A DNA stretch of 64,000 nt, from the NCBI GenBank assembly GCA_943354045.1, contig CALRBF010000001.1, positions 361,074 to 425,073 of the forward strand, written 5' to 3'. The translations under genes were made by a program, and so were the position numbers. The notes beneath the pieces were generated by a model. It saw only the letters and a program-made list of their open reading frames with translations, had not been told where the DNA came from and made no database searches. The stretch is from Parcubacteria group bacterium (GTDB lineage: Bacteria > Patescibacteria > Paceibacteria > SW-4-49-11). Shown one piece after another: positions 1 to 8,692 of this stretch (its first letter is position 1; each line of letters starts with the position of its first letter).

Positions 1-1
1 A

Positions 2-1825
2 ATAAACCCCAATAGACAATTAGCACAAGTAAGGAATGCAGAGAGGAGATCAGAAATAAATACAATATACAAAGCCCTAGAACAATATCTAATAGATACA
101 AGGAGTTATCCCACAGGGATAACAACATCAATACAAGATATATGTATAAATGGAAACACAACAAATTGTGTAAATTTAGGAGTATTAGTCCCCGACTATA
201 TAGCAGCAATACCAATAGATCCAGGAGGAGGGGCTTATAGAGTGGTAATAAATACAAGTAATAATAGAGTATCCGTATATGCCAGTAATGCAGAACTAGG
301 ACAGGGTATAGGTATCAATGACCGACCTTGGACCCCTGCAAACATCAGTACGGCGCTTTGGTTGGATGCAGCGGATGCCAGCACGATCACGCTCAATGGC
401 AGCACTGTTAGCCAGTGGAACGACAAAAGCGGGAATGCGAAACACGCTACGCAAGCAACGGCTGCTAATCAGCCTGCATACACGGCCAGTGGTTTGAACG
501 GTAAGCCAGTGCTGACTTGGGACGGAGGTAACGACGTGCTGAACACTGCATCAGCACTCAATCACCCTGTAAGCATCTACTCTGTTGCTCAACTTAGCGG
601 TGCCACGAATTCAACAAGGGGGATTGTTGGGTCAGGAAGTCAATCTTATTCCCTTGGCACTCTTAGCTCATCACCTGCTGCGACCTCCGCATATGCACTT
701 TGGAATCCGTTCCTCAACGGCGGCGCGTACATAAACAACACGGCAACAACAGACCCTGTTGTTCTTGGTAGCACTACCGTTTCCAACGTCGAAAACACTT
801 GGAATACTTATGTGAACGGCAGCAATGCTGGGCAGGCAATTTGGGATACTGGCACGCCCGCGGCGCCTGGCTTTATTAGGATCGGCTACAGCGGCGTCGG
901 CAGTGAATATTGGCTGGGCACTATTGCTGAAGTAGTTATCACCTCGACAACCCTTTCCACCACCGACCGCCAAAAACTTGAAGGCTACCTCGCCTGGAAA
1001 TGGGGCTTAACAAATAATTTACCAGCCAATCACCCATATAAATGGAATGGGACTGAATTTGGAGGAGTAAATATTACAGATACAGATGCCCAAACTTATA
1101 TTGCAGCGGTAGAAACTGCAGATGGGCAGTCTTTAGAGAATAATACAAGATTAGCTATTCAAAACTTTATAGTTGGAGCAAAAACAGATGGTATATGGGA
1201 TGCTATAAAATCATCTAATATACTAGCAGGAGCCAGAACTTTGACTGGAGCATTAGTACCCTTGAAGGGTACGGCACCGACAAACTTCAACTTTGTAAGT
1301 GGAGATTATAACAGGAAGACGGGACTGGTGGGGAATGGGAGCACGAAGTATCTAGATAGCAATCGGAATAACAATGCTGATCCGCAAAACAGCTTTCACG
1401 TATCTGCGCAGATTTCATCGGCACATTCATTGTTGACGAATAGCACGTATATTGGTGCTGGAAATAGTGTTCCTGGACTTACTCATTTGGGAGCAGCCCG
1501 TCTAAGTGGCCTAGACACCTTGTTTTTTAGAAATCGCAGCACTACCGACATCCAAAGTGGTTCTGCTGGCACCACAGGTTTTATTGGAATGTCTAGACCA
1601 AATTCAACATCCATCAACTATCGTTTTAACTCTACGACCGCAACTGGAGCACTTACATCAGAAACTCCTTTTAACGGTAATTTGTTGATTTTTGGTCGAG
1701 TCGTTGGGCAACCATATATTGCTGGCCGTATCGCCTTCTACAGCATCGGGGAATCCCTAAACCTCGCCCTGCTGGATGCCAGGGTCACCCAACTTATGAC
1801 AGATTTAGGTAATGCAATTCCATAA
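2..1825 (+). CDS. Pseudopilin-like protein fused to LamG/phage-virion-like domains (5' end outside window)
   Basis: The reading frame is open from base 2 and has no start, so the gene begins upstream. The first 80 residues look like the periplasmic part of a type II/IV pseudopilin: a motif of the form RNAERRSEINTIYKALEQYL, then a Cys-containing segment (DICINGNTTNC) ending in VPDYIAAIPIDP. From about base 320 a concanavalin/LamG-like domain starts (WLDAADASTI, WNDKSGN) and ends in a KLEGYLAWKWGL motif. A second domain follows (ILAGARTLTGAL, NGSTKYL) of a kind I associate with phage or marine virion proteins. Base composition changes inside the gene: the pilin part is very AT-rich, while about 320-1010 and 1260-1800 are clearly richer in G+C, suggesting domain capture. 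It is probably displayed on the cell surface by a pilus-like machine and binds sugars; binding is inferred. Confidence 0.7.
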   Translation: MNPNRQLAQVRNAERRSEINTIYKALEQYLIDTRSYPTGITTSIQDICINGNTTNCVNLGVLVPDYIAAIPIDPGGGAYRVVINTSNNRVSVYASNAELGQGIGINDRPWTPANISTALWLDAADASTITLNGSTVSQWNDKSGNAKHATQATAANQPAYTASGLNGKPVLTWDGGNDVLNTASALNHPVSIYSVAQLSGATNSTRGIVGSGSQSYSLGTLSSSPAATSAYALWNPFLNGGAYINNTATTDPVVLGSTTVSNVENTWNTYVNGSNAGQAIWDTGTPAAPGFIRIGYSGVGSEYWLGTIAEVVITSTTLSTTDRQKLEGYLAWKWGLTNNLPANHPYKWNGTEFGGVNITDTDAQTYIAAVETADGQSLENNTRLAIQNFIVGAKTDGIWDAIKSSNILAGARTLTGALVPLKGTAPTNFNFVSGDYNRKTGLVGNGSTKYLDSNRNNNADPQNSFHVSAQISSAHSLLTNSTYIGAGNSVPGLTHLGAARLSGLDTLFFRNRSTTDIQSGSAGTTGFIGMSRPNSTSINYRFNSTTATGALTSETPFNGNLLIFGRVVGQPYIAGRIAFYSIGESLNLALLDARVTQLMTDLGNAIP

Positions 1826-1915
1826 TATGAAATGTTTAATTTTTGCTACAACAAAGTAATATTATAAGAGGGAAATTTTTAGAACAATGTCAGTGGGGGT
1901 ATTGCCTCTATTAAA

Positions 1916-1957
1916 TGGAGGGACTTAAAGCCTCCGCTACAAACATAAACATAATTC
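1916..1957 (+). repeat. Direct repeat upstream of rhuM gene 1
   Basis: A stretch of about 42 bases containing GGAGGGACTTAAAGCCT and CTACAAACATAAACATAATT recurs almost unchanged at 3123-3164, in the same orientation. The two copies bracket the RhuM gene. A shorter relative lies near 14202, and the GGAGGGAC core is also part of the larger interspersed repeat at 46351, 51865, 63150 and 63312. Confidence 0.75.
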
Positions 1958-2019
1958 AAAATTGACAATTCACCATTATTCCCTCCCATGCTATAATACA
2001 ATAAATATTTATCAATTAT

Positions 2020-3045
2020 ATGAATAAAAAAATCCAAAAATCGGATCAAGAGCTACGCCATACACAACAAAATCAGATTGTGATTTATACAGGAGAAGAT
2101 GGGCAATCTCGTCTAGAGGTAAAATTTCAAGGAGAAACAGTTTGGCTAACACAGGCTCAGTTAGTAGACTTATTTCAATCCAGTAAAGCTAATATAAGCG
2201 AGCATATCAAAAATATATTTTTAGAAGGTGAATTAGATAAAAATTCAGTTGTTCGGAATTTCCGAACAACTGCCACAGATGGAAAAAATTATGAAGTAGA
2301 ACACTATAATCTTGACCTCATAATATCACTCGGATACAGAGTTAAATCCAAAATAGCAACACAATTCCGTATTTGGGCAACTCAACATCTCAAAGAATAT
2401 ATCACCAAAGGCTTCACAATAGATTCAGAAAAATTAAAAAATCTAGGAGGAGGAAATTATTGGAAAGAACTTCTAGAACAAATTAGAGATATAAGAAGTA
2501 GTGAAAAAGTACTTTATCGTCAAGTATTAGACCTATATGCAACAGCAATAGATTATAATCCAAACTCACAAGAATCATTAGAATTCTTTAAAACCATACA
2601 AAACAAATTACATTTTGCAGCACATGGGCACACAGCCGCTGAGGTCATATACCTAAGAGTAGATTCAGACAAGCCATTTGTAGGACTACAAAACTTCAAA
2701 GGTAAACAACCAACCCAAGCAGAAGCAATGATAGCCAAAAACTTTTTATCCTTAACTGAATTAAAAATACTAAATAATTTAGTATCAGCCTACTTTGATT
2801 TTGCCGAGATAAATGCTATAGAACAAAAGTTAATGAAAATGCAAGATTATATAATAGAATTAGACAATATTTTGCAATCTGCAGGTAGAAAACAATTATT
2901 CAATGTAGGTAAAATTAGTAATCAGGAAGCAATAGATAAAGCAACTACAGAATATAAAAAATATAAAGCCAAAACACTCAGCGAGGTAGAAAAAGCCTAC
3001 TTAAAATCTATTAAAACCCTACAAAAAGATATAAAGAAAAAATAA
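2020..3045 (+). CDS. RhuM-family protein
   Basis: This 341-residue protein matches the RhuM (virulence-associated) family. It has the N-terminal signature EVKFQGETVWLTQAQLVDLF, then HIKNIF, EHYNLDLIISLGYRVKSKIA, FRIWATQHLKEYITKGF, and a helical C-terminal half. The family is common next to restriction-modification and mobile DNA; its biochemical role is not established. The N-terminal half looks like a DNA-binding fold of the phage antirepressor type (inference). The gene sits between two direct repeats of about 42 bp. At 2246-2272 its coding sequence contains a perfect 27-nt palindrome that encodes VVRNFRTT. A second family member at the right edge of the window has a different palindrome at the same place. 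A -10-like TATAAT lies just upstream at about 1992. Confidence 0.85.
   Translation: MNKKIQKSDQELRHTQQNQIVIYTGEDGQSRLEVKFQGETVWLTQAQLVDLFQSSKANISEHIKNIFLEGELDKNSVVRNFRTTATDGKNYEVEHYNLDLIISLGYRVKSKIATQFRIWATQHLKEYITKGFTIDSEKLKNLGGGNYWKELLEQIRDIRSSEKVLYRQVLDLYATAIDYNPNSQESLEFFKTIQNKLHFAAHGHTAAEVIYLRVDSDKPFVGLQNFKGKQPTQAEAMIAKNFLSLTELKILNNLVSAYFDFAEINAIEQKLMKMQDYIIELDNILQSAGRKQLFNVGKISNQEAIDKATTEYKKYKAKTLSEVEKAYLKSIKTLQKDIKKK
2246..2272. repeat. Perfect 27-nt palindrome inside rhuM gene 1
   Basis: The arms are CAGTTGTTCGGAA and TTCCGAACAACTG with one central base. The reading frame stays open through it (S-VVRNFRTT-A). The homologous gene at the right edge has a palindrome of the same length and the same outer CAGTTGT/ACAACTG, but with a different inner arm. 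Confidence 0.9.
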
Positions 3046-3122
3046 GTATGAAAAATACAGGCGACTGAAAGGTCACTACTACGAAAAACTATGTCGGCGG
3101 GGTCGCCGACTCTACGAAAAAC

Positions 3123-3164
3123 TGGAGGGACTTAAAGCCTTCGCTACAAACATAAACATAATTC
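3123..3164 (+). repeat. Direct repeat downstream of rhuM gene 1
   Basis: This is the second copy of the repeat at 1916-1957, differing at only a few positions. The bases just before it (3060-3120) contain the phrases GGCGACTGAAAGG and GTCGGCGGGGTCGCC, which resemble pieces seen around 14170 and 46390. Confidence 0.75.
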
Positions 3165-3182
3165 ATAATTAAAAATCACCCT

Positions 3183-3851
3183 ATGAATATACAAACCTTT
3201 ACTCAAGAAGGAGACTGGATTCAAGCTAGCACTGAGAAAATTGCTAATAATTTATATGAGCAAATTCAAGCCAAGGGAGATGCAAATTTAGCTGTGTCAG
3301 GGGGCACTACTCCTTTTGTGATTTATCAGGAATTGGCGAAACAAGCTCTAGATTTCTCACAAGTTGATTTGATTCAAGTAGATGAGCGCTATGTACCGGA
3401 AAATAATCCAGAATCTAATTGGAAAAATGTATCTAAGAGTTTTGAGGGAGTAGATTTTAGACAAACTATTAGATTTGAATATTTAGACCAAATTCAAGAC
3501 ACATTAGCTCTAGCACAAGCCAAACTTCCACCACAACTCGGTATCACAATACTAGGTATGGGTATGGACGGACATTTTGCATCACTTTTTGCAGGAGGGG
3601 AATATTGGGATAATATATCCAATAATAAAGCTCTGATAACGGATGCTCCTGATAATTATATAACTCAGGAGAGATTAAGTCTTAGTCCTGAATATATACT
3701 TAATTCGGAGTGTATAATTGTATTATTAAAAGGAGAAGATAAATATAATTATCTGATTAATTCTCTCAATCAAAATCATATACCTAAAGAATTTCCTTTA
3801 CAATATATTGTAGGCCATCCTAATTTAGTCATATATTGCTATTTAGATTGA
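3183..3851 (+). CDS. pgl: 6-phosphogluconolactonase
   Basis: At 222 residues this has the length and motifs of the 6-phosphogluconolactonase / glucosamine-6-phosphate isomerase family. It has the phosphate-binding loop SGGTTP (39-44), IQVDERYVP (64-72), and GMGMDGHFASLF (125-136) with the family's catalytic histidine. The enzyme hydrolyses 6-phosphoglucono-lactone in the oxidative pentose phosphate pathway. No glucose-6-phosphate dehydrogenase or 6-phosphogluconate dehydrogenase lies beside it. The NAD-linked sugar isomerase reading is less likely because the GHFASLF pattern fits lactonases. The start is the first ATG after a repeat and has no Shine-Dalgarno sequence. Confidence 0.85.
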   Translation: MNIQTFTQEGDWIQASTEKIANNLYEQIQAKGDANLAVSGGTTPFVIYQELAKQALDFSQVDLIQVDERYVPENNPESNWKNVSKSFEGVDFRQTIRFEYLDQIQDTLALAQAKLPPQLGITILGMGMDGHFASLFAGGEYWDNISNNKALITDAPDNYITQERLSLSPEYILNSECIIVLLKGEDKYNYLINSLNQNHIPKEFPLQYIVGHPNLVIYCYLD

Positions 3852-3884
3852 TATGTTATACTAAAAACAGATAAACAAAATACA

Positions 3885-5027
3885 ATGACAAAAAATATAA
3901 AACAATATCAGTTTATTAGAGCTGTAGCAATATTATCGGGTACTATTATTGGTGCTGGAACCCTTGCTATTCCTTATACCATTTATTATGCTGGGTATTG
4001 GTTAGGAATATTATATTTAGTGATATTGGGAATTGTAATGTTGACATTACATTTAATGCTGGGTGAAGTGAGTTTGAGAACAAAAGGAATTGTACAAGTA
4101 CCAGAGCTTATAAAAAAATACCTTGGCAAAAAAGGATATTTATTAGCTATGCTCTCAACAATATTTATCATATATGGAGCGATGACAGCTTATATTAGAG
4201 CGGCGGGAGATATGGTTAATGCGATAATTCCATCGAATTCCTTTGCATGGTCAATTGTATTTTTTAGTATTGGAAGTTATTTGATTATAAAGGGCTTAAA
4301 AGTAGTAAGTAAATGGGAATTGGTATTTGGTATAGGTATGCTCCTTATTATTATGACTATATGGCTAAAAGCTATGTATACCCAAAGTATTGATTGGTCT
4401 CAATTTTCTATTAATCCAAGTATTTCATTCTCCCATGCTATTGCTCCCTATGGGATAATATTATTTTCCTATTTTGGGCTTATTACGGTACCACAGCTGA
4501 AAAAAATATTGGGAAAACAAAGTGTTAAAATGAAATCAGCGATACAATTAGGATTATTAATACCAATTCTTCTTTATAGTATATTTGTAACCTTAGTAAT
4601 AGGAGTGGCGGGATCAGATATTACAAAAGTTGCTACCATAGCCCTTGGAGCAAAAATGGGGCCACAGGTACTCGGCATTATTACGGTATTTGCCCTTTTA
4701 GCCATGATAACCTCATTTATTACTATGGGAATTGCTTTAATAAATTCTTATATTTCTTTTGGTAATATATCAAGACTAACAGCTACCATTATTACAGTAA
4801 TACCACCTATTGCTATACTTACCTTAGATTGGGCTGAGTTTGATACTATTATTCGCTATGCGGGAGGAATAGGAATTAGTATAATATCTATACTAATTGT
4901 ATTAATGTTTTGGCGATCAAAAGTTACAGGTAAAATAAACCCAGCTTATAGCTTGGGGCATTTGAAATGGGTTGGTATAGGTATGATTGTGATATTTAGT
5001 TTTGGAATACTCAGTTTATTCCTGTAA
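3885..5027 (+). CDS. Amino acid permease (aromatic amino acid / HAAAP type)
   Basis: This is a 380-residue integral membrane protein with about 11 hydrophobic helices. The N-terminal ILSGTIIGAGTLAIPY is the unwound first helix typical of the amino acid/auxin permease superfamily, and closest in style to tryptophan/tyrosine permeases. It probably imports an amino acid by proton symport; the substrate cannot be read from sequence. The gene converges on uvrB and the two 3' ends overlap by 12 bases. Confidence 0.75.
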   Translation: MTKNIKQYQFIRAVAILSGTIIGAGTLAIPYTIYYAGYWLGILYLVILGIVMLTLHLMLGEVSLRTKGIVQVPELIKKYLGKKGYLLAMLSTIFIIYGAMTAYIRAAGDMVNAIIPSNSFAWSIVFFSIGSYLIIKGLKVVSKWELVFGIGMLLIIMTIWLKAMYTQSIDWSQFSINPSISFSHAIAPYGIILFSYFGLITVPQLKKILGKQSVKMKSAIQLGLLIPILLYSIFVTLVIGVAGSDITKVATIALGAKMGPQVLGIITVFALLAMITSFITMGIALINSYISFGNISRLTATIITVIPPIAILTLDWAEFDTIIRYAGGIGISIISILIVLMFWRSKVTGKINPAYSLGHLKWVGIGMIVIFSFGILSLFL

Positions 5028-7049
5028 ATTTTTAATTAAGGATATTTCATCTCGTAAATCTTTTGCTTTCTCAAAATCCAATGCTTGAGCCGCTATATTC
5101 ATTTGTTTGGTTAATTCTTCTATAATAAATTCTCGCTCAGATATATCGAGGGAAGATATTTTTTGCTCCAATAGCTCTTTTTTCTTATCTTTGATAATAC
5201 TTGACCGTATATCTTTTTTAATTCCCTGAGGTTTAATATTATGAGCAGTATTATATGTTTCTTGAATATCTCGGCGACGATTAGTCTCAGCAATAGCTCT
5301 CTCAATGGATTTAGTTCTTTTATTGGCATACAGAATAACCTTTCCATTTTGATGTCGGGCAGCTCTTCCAATTGTTTGAATCAGAGAGGTTTCATTACGC
5401 AAAAACCCTTCTTTATCTGCATCCAGAATGGCAACTAATGATACCTCGGGTAAATCCAATCCTTCTCGGAGTAAATTAATACCAACTAAAACATCAAATT
5501 CCCCTTGCCGTAATTTGGTGAGAATTTCAGGTCTATCTAAGGTATCGATATCTGAGTGTAAATATTCAGTTTTTATATCACGCTCTTTGAGATAATCTGT
5601 GATATCTTCAGCCATTCTTTTAGTAAGAGTTAATATCAATACTCTTTCATCCTTGGCAATAATAGTACCAATTTCCTGAATAATATCTTGAATTTGATTA
5701 TCTGTAGGTCTAATTTCAATAATGGGTTCCAAAAGTCCGGTAGGGCGAATAATTTGCTCTGCAATACCATCGGGACTTTCTTTATATTGCTGTAATTCAA
5801 TAATAGAATGAACAGTATCATTGGTAGAATGAGCTAATTCATATTCTCCAGGAGTAGCAGAAACATACACAATATGAGGTATTTTAGCTTCAAACTCATA
5901 GAATTTTAAAGGCCTATTGTCCGCGGCAGAAGGTAATCTAAATCCAAAATCAATCAGGTTTTTTTTGCGAGCAGCGTCCCCATTGTGCATACCTCTAACT
6001 TGGGGGAGAGTAATATGAGACTCATCAACTAAAGTAAGAAATTCATTGTCAGACTCAAGAAAATAATCGATTAGAGTATAAGGAGGCTCTCCCGGTGCAC
6101 GACCCGTTAAATAGCGAGAATAATTCTCAATTCCTTTAGTGAAACCGACCTCAGATAACATTTCTGCATCATAATTCACTCTTTCCTCAATACGCTGAGC
6201 CTCTACTAATTTATTGTGCTTTTTAAAAAATGCTACTCTTTCAGCCATCTCCTCCTTGATAAGGGGAATCATATTATCTACCTTAGTTCGGGTAGAAATC
6301 CAATGAGTAGCGGGGAATATTCGATAAGAATCAATATACTTGGCAGGAAGTTGTTCCAAAATACTATCCTGATATTCATTATAGGAAATAGTTTCAATAG
6401 TATCTCCCCAAAAGCTAATTTTGACCAAGCGCTTTTCTCCAGGTTCATGAATTTCTACCACATCTCCCTTGATACGAAAGCATCCCGGTTTAAAATCAAT
6501 ATCATTACGGCTATACTGAATACTAATCAAAGAGCGTATAAAATCATCTCTTTGAACTTTTTGCCCAATTTCAATAATTACCGATAAGTTCCCATAATCT
6601 TCAGGCGATCCAATACCATAAATACAAGATACTGATGAAATAATAATAGTATCAGGATTTGATAATAAACTTTGAGTAGCTGCATGACGTAATCGCTCTA
6701 CCTGATCATTGGTCATCGACTCTTTTTCAATATACGTATCAGAAGAGGGAAGATAGCTTTCAGGTTGATAATAATCATAATAAGATACAAAATAATGAAC
6801 ATTGTTCTCCGGAAAAAAGTCACGAAACTCCTGATATAATTGAGCCGCAAGAGTTTTATTATGAGAAATAATAAGAGTTGGTTTTTGATACTTTTCGATC
6901 AAATGAGCCATAGTAAAGGTTTTTCCTGAACCAGTTACTCCCAGTAGGGTTTGATGGGCGCGGCCCTCAGCCAGCCCTCGACTTAATTTGTCGATGGCTT
7001 GAGGCTGATCACCTTTCGGCTCATAATGAGAGGAAATTTTAAACTTCAT
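5016..7049 (-). CDS. uvrB: UvrABC excinuclease subunit B
   Basis: This is a 677-residue DNA damage recognition helicase of nucleotide excision repair. It has Walker A GVTGSGKT (37-44), the damage-clamping beta-hairpin YYDYYQPESYLPSSDTYIEK, LVDESHITLPQ, the late helicase motif QTIGRAARHQNG, and a C-terminal UVR domain (EFIIEELTKQMNIAAQALDFEKA, split here by reading) that contacts UvrC. An ATG 14 codons further upstream (7091) is in frame, but the family begins at MKFKISSHYEP, so 7049 is chosen. uvrA and uvrC are not in the window. Confidence 0.97.
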   Translation of the reverse strand: MKFKISSHYEPKGDQPQAIDKLSRGLAEGRAHQTLLGVTGSGKTFTMAHLIEKYQKPTLIISHNKTLAAQLYQEFRDFFPENNVHYFVSYYDYYQPESYLPSSDTYIEKESMTNDQVERLRHAATQSLLSNPDTIIISSVSCIYGIGSPEDYGNLSVIIEIGQKVQRDDFIRSLISIQYSRNDIDFKPGCFRIKGDVVEIHEPGEKRLVKISFWGDTIETISYNEYQDSILEQLPAKYIDSYRIFPATHWISTRTKVDNMIPLIKEEMAERVAFFKKHNKLVEAQRIEERVNYDAEMLSEVGFTKGIENYSRYLTGRAPGEPPYTLIDYFLESDNEFLTLVDESHITLPQVRGMHNGDAARKKNLIDFGFRLPSAADNRPLKFYEFEAKIPHIVYVSATPGEYELAHSTNDTVHSIIELQQYKESPDGIAEQIIRPTGLLEPIIEIRPTDNQIQDIIQEIGTIIAKDERVLILTLTKRMAEDITDYLKERDIKTEYLHSDIDTLDRPEILTKLRQGEFDVLVGINLLREGLDLPEVSLVAILDADKEGFLRNETSLIQTIGRAARHQNGKVILYANKRTKSIERAIAETNRRRDIQETYNTAHNIKPQGIKKDIRSSIIKDKKKELLEQKISSLDISEREFIIEELTKQMNIAAQALDFEKAKDLRDEISLIKNLQE

Positions 7050-7154
7050 ATCTATTAGTATATCATTAAATATTGCGATAGCAATGCTCATAAAAATATA
7101 TTCACCAAATGAAATATATATGATACAATAAAGTTAACTTAGAATATACTCAAT

Positions 7155-7535
7155 ATGGCAGAAAATAAAAAAACAGTACTACTCATAGAAGATGATATCT
7201 TTCTTAGAGAACTAGTTGGTATAAAATTACGTAAGTCCAAATATCAGGTAACAGAAGCTTCTAATGGTCAAGAGGGATTAGAAAAATTATTAGCTCAAGA
7301 ATATGATATTGTGCTTTTGGATATTATGCTTCCGATCAAGACGGGCTTTGAAGTATTAGAAGAATATAAGAAAAAAAAGCCAGATACTATTAATTCTAAA
7401 ATTGTAATAATGAGTAATCTTAATGAACAAAACTATATTACCAAAGCTTTAAAATTGGGTGCAATCGATTATGTTATTAAAGCACATTATTCTCCCACTG
7501 AAATAGTAGCAAAGATTAATCAATTATTACAATAA
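7155..7535 (+). CDS. Stand-alone response regulator receiver
   Basis: The 126 residues form a single CheY-like receiver with no output domain. Visible residues are the acidic pair D13/D14, phospho-acceptor D56 (IVLLDIMLP), S87 and K109. It would be phosphorylated by a histidine kinase that is not encoded here, and would act by protein contact. One base separates it from the downstream DUF3048 gene, so the two are probably co-transcribed. A TATGATACAATAAAG stretch about 30 bases upstream could hold the -10 element. Confidence 0.85.
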   Translation: MAENKKTVLLIEDDIFLRELVGIKLRKSKYQVTEASNGQEGLEKLLAQEYDIVLLDIMLPIKTGFEVLEEYKKKKPDTINSKIVIMSNLNEQNYITKALKLGAIDYVIKAHYSPTEIVAKINQLLQ

Positions 7536-7536
7536 T

Positions 7537-8673
7537 ATGAAAACTTTTCTCAAGCGTTGGAATACCTTAACCACTAAACAAAAATATACGGTATATGGAA
7601 TTATAATTCTGATAGTGGGAGTTTCTGGTATAGGAATATATGCTTTTACACGTAGTTCAGACACTTCTTCCGATATAGTTGCCGGTACACAAGATAAAAA
7701 AACTGATGCGGCCAGAAATATATTAAACCCAAGTGAAGAGGAAATTACAAATGCGAGTCCACTGAGTGGTATTCAATGTGATAATTATAAACAAAGACCT
7801 GTGGCTGTAATGATGGCGGGAGACGCTGTAGCAAGGCCATTATCTGGACTTAGTCAGGCAGATATTGTGGTAGAAATGCCCGTAATAACTGGTAGTGTAA
7901 CAAGATTAATGGGAGTTTTTGTGTGTAATCTGCCACAAGAAGTTGGTTCAATTCGTAGTGCTAGACATGATTACATTAGTTTAGTAAGAGGTTGGGATGC
8001 CATTTATGTACACTGGGGAGGGTCTCACTTCGCTCTTGATGAGCTCAAAACAGGTAAGAGATATTCTGGTGAAGATTTAGGAAAAATATCAGATATTGAT
8101 GCGATGTCATCAAGCGGACCATTTTTCCGTAAAAGCACAGCCCCAGCTCCTCACAATGGATTTGCTTCCTTACCAAAAGTTCTAGATTTAGCAAAATCTC
8201 GAGGTTATTCTCTTACTACTGACTTTGAGGGATATAATTTTCAAAGTAATCAAAATATTGACTCTGAAAAAGCAAATGCAAAAAATGGAACTTTATATGT
8301 AGGGTTTGGAGGAGTGTTCGCAACTCGTTGGCAATATAATAAAGATACCAATAGTTATACTCGATATTGGGCTGGACAAAAAGATACTGATAGAGGGAAT
8401 AATAATGCAGATATTACCCCTAAAAATATTGTTGTTATCAGAGCAGAGTCTCGACAAATTGAGGGACAATATAATGAGGTTAGTCTTTATGGTAAAGGAG
8501 AGGGAAAACTATATCAAAATGGTCAAGAAAAAACCATTGCTTGGAAAAAAGATGGGTTTAAAGATACTTTGAGATTCTATAATGAAGCAGGGGAAGAAAT
8601 TGCACTTGTTCCGGGATCAACTTTTATTCAAGTTCTCGAACCAAATCAAAGTTTGAAATGGGAGCTTAATTAG
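7537..8673 (+). CDS. DUF3048 domain protein, membrane-anchored
   Basis: This 378-residue protein has a short basic N-terminus, one transmembrane helix (about 19-38), and an extracytoplasmic DUF3048 domain. Typical family stretches are RPVAVMMAGDAVARPLSGL, ADIVVEMPV, VGSIRSARHDYISL and a final PNQSLKWELN. Family members in Gram-positive bacteria (YerB-like) are anchored at the cell surface; their function is unknown. The gene lies directly behind the receiver gene and ahead of holA. Confidence 0.8.
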   Translation: MKTFLKRWNTLTTKQKYTVYGIIILIVGVSGIGIYAFTRSSDTSSDIVAGTQDKKTDAARNILNPSEEEITNASPLSGIQCDNYKQRPVAVMMAGDAVARPLSGLSQADIVVEMPVITGSVTRLMGVFVCNLPQEVGSIRSARHDYISLVRGWDAIYVHWGGSHFALDELKTGKRYSGEDLGKISDIDAMSSSGPFFRKSTAPAPHNGFASLPKVLDLAKSRGYSLTTDFEGYNFQSNQNIDSEKANAKNGTLYVGFGGVFATRWQYNKDTNSYTRYWAGQKDTDRGNNNADITPKNIVVIRAESRQIEGQYNEVSLYGKGEGKLYQNGQEKTIAWKKDGFKDTLRFYNEAGEEIALVPGSTFIQVLEPNQSLKWELN

Positions 8674-8692
8674 TGATTAGCTTGCGACAATC

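Noticed and set aside
671..973. Minus-strand open frame of 100 codons
   Set aside because: It lies antisense to the GC-rich lectin domain; long antisense frames are expected in GC-rich DNA, and the protein has no recognisable features.
2246..2272. RhuM palindrome as a transcription terminator
   Set aside because: It is inside the coding frame and has no T-run, and the gene continues for 770 bases.
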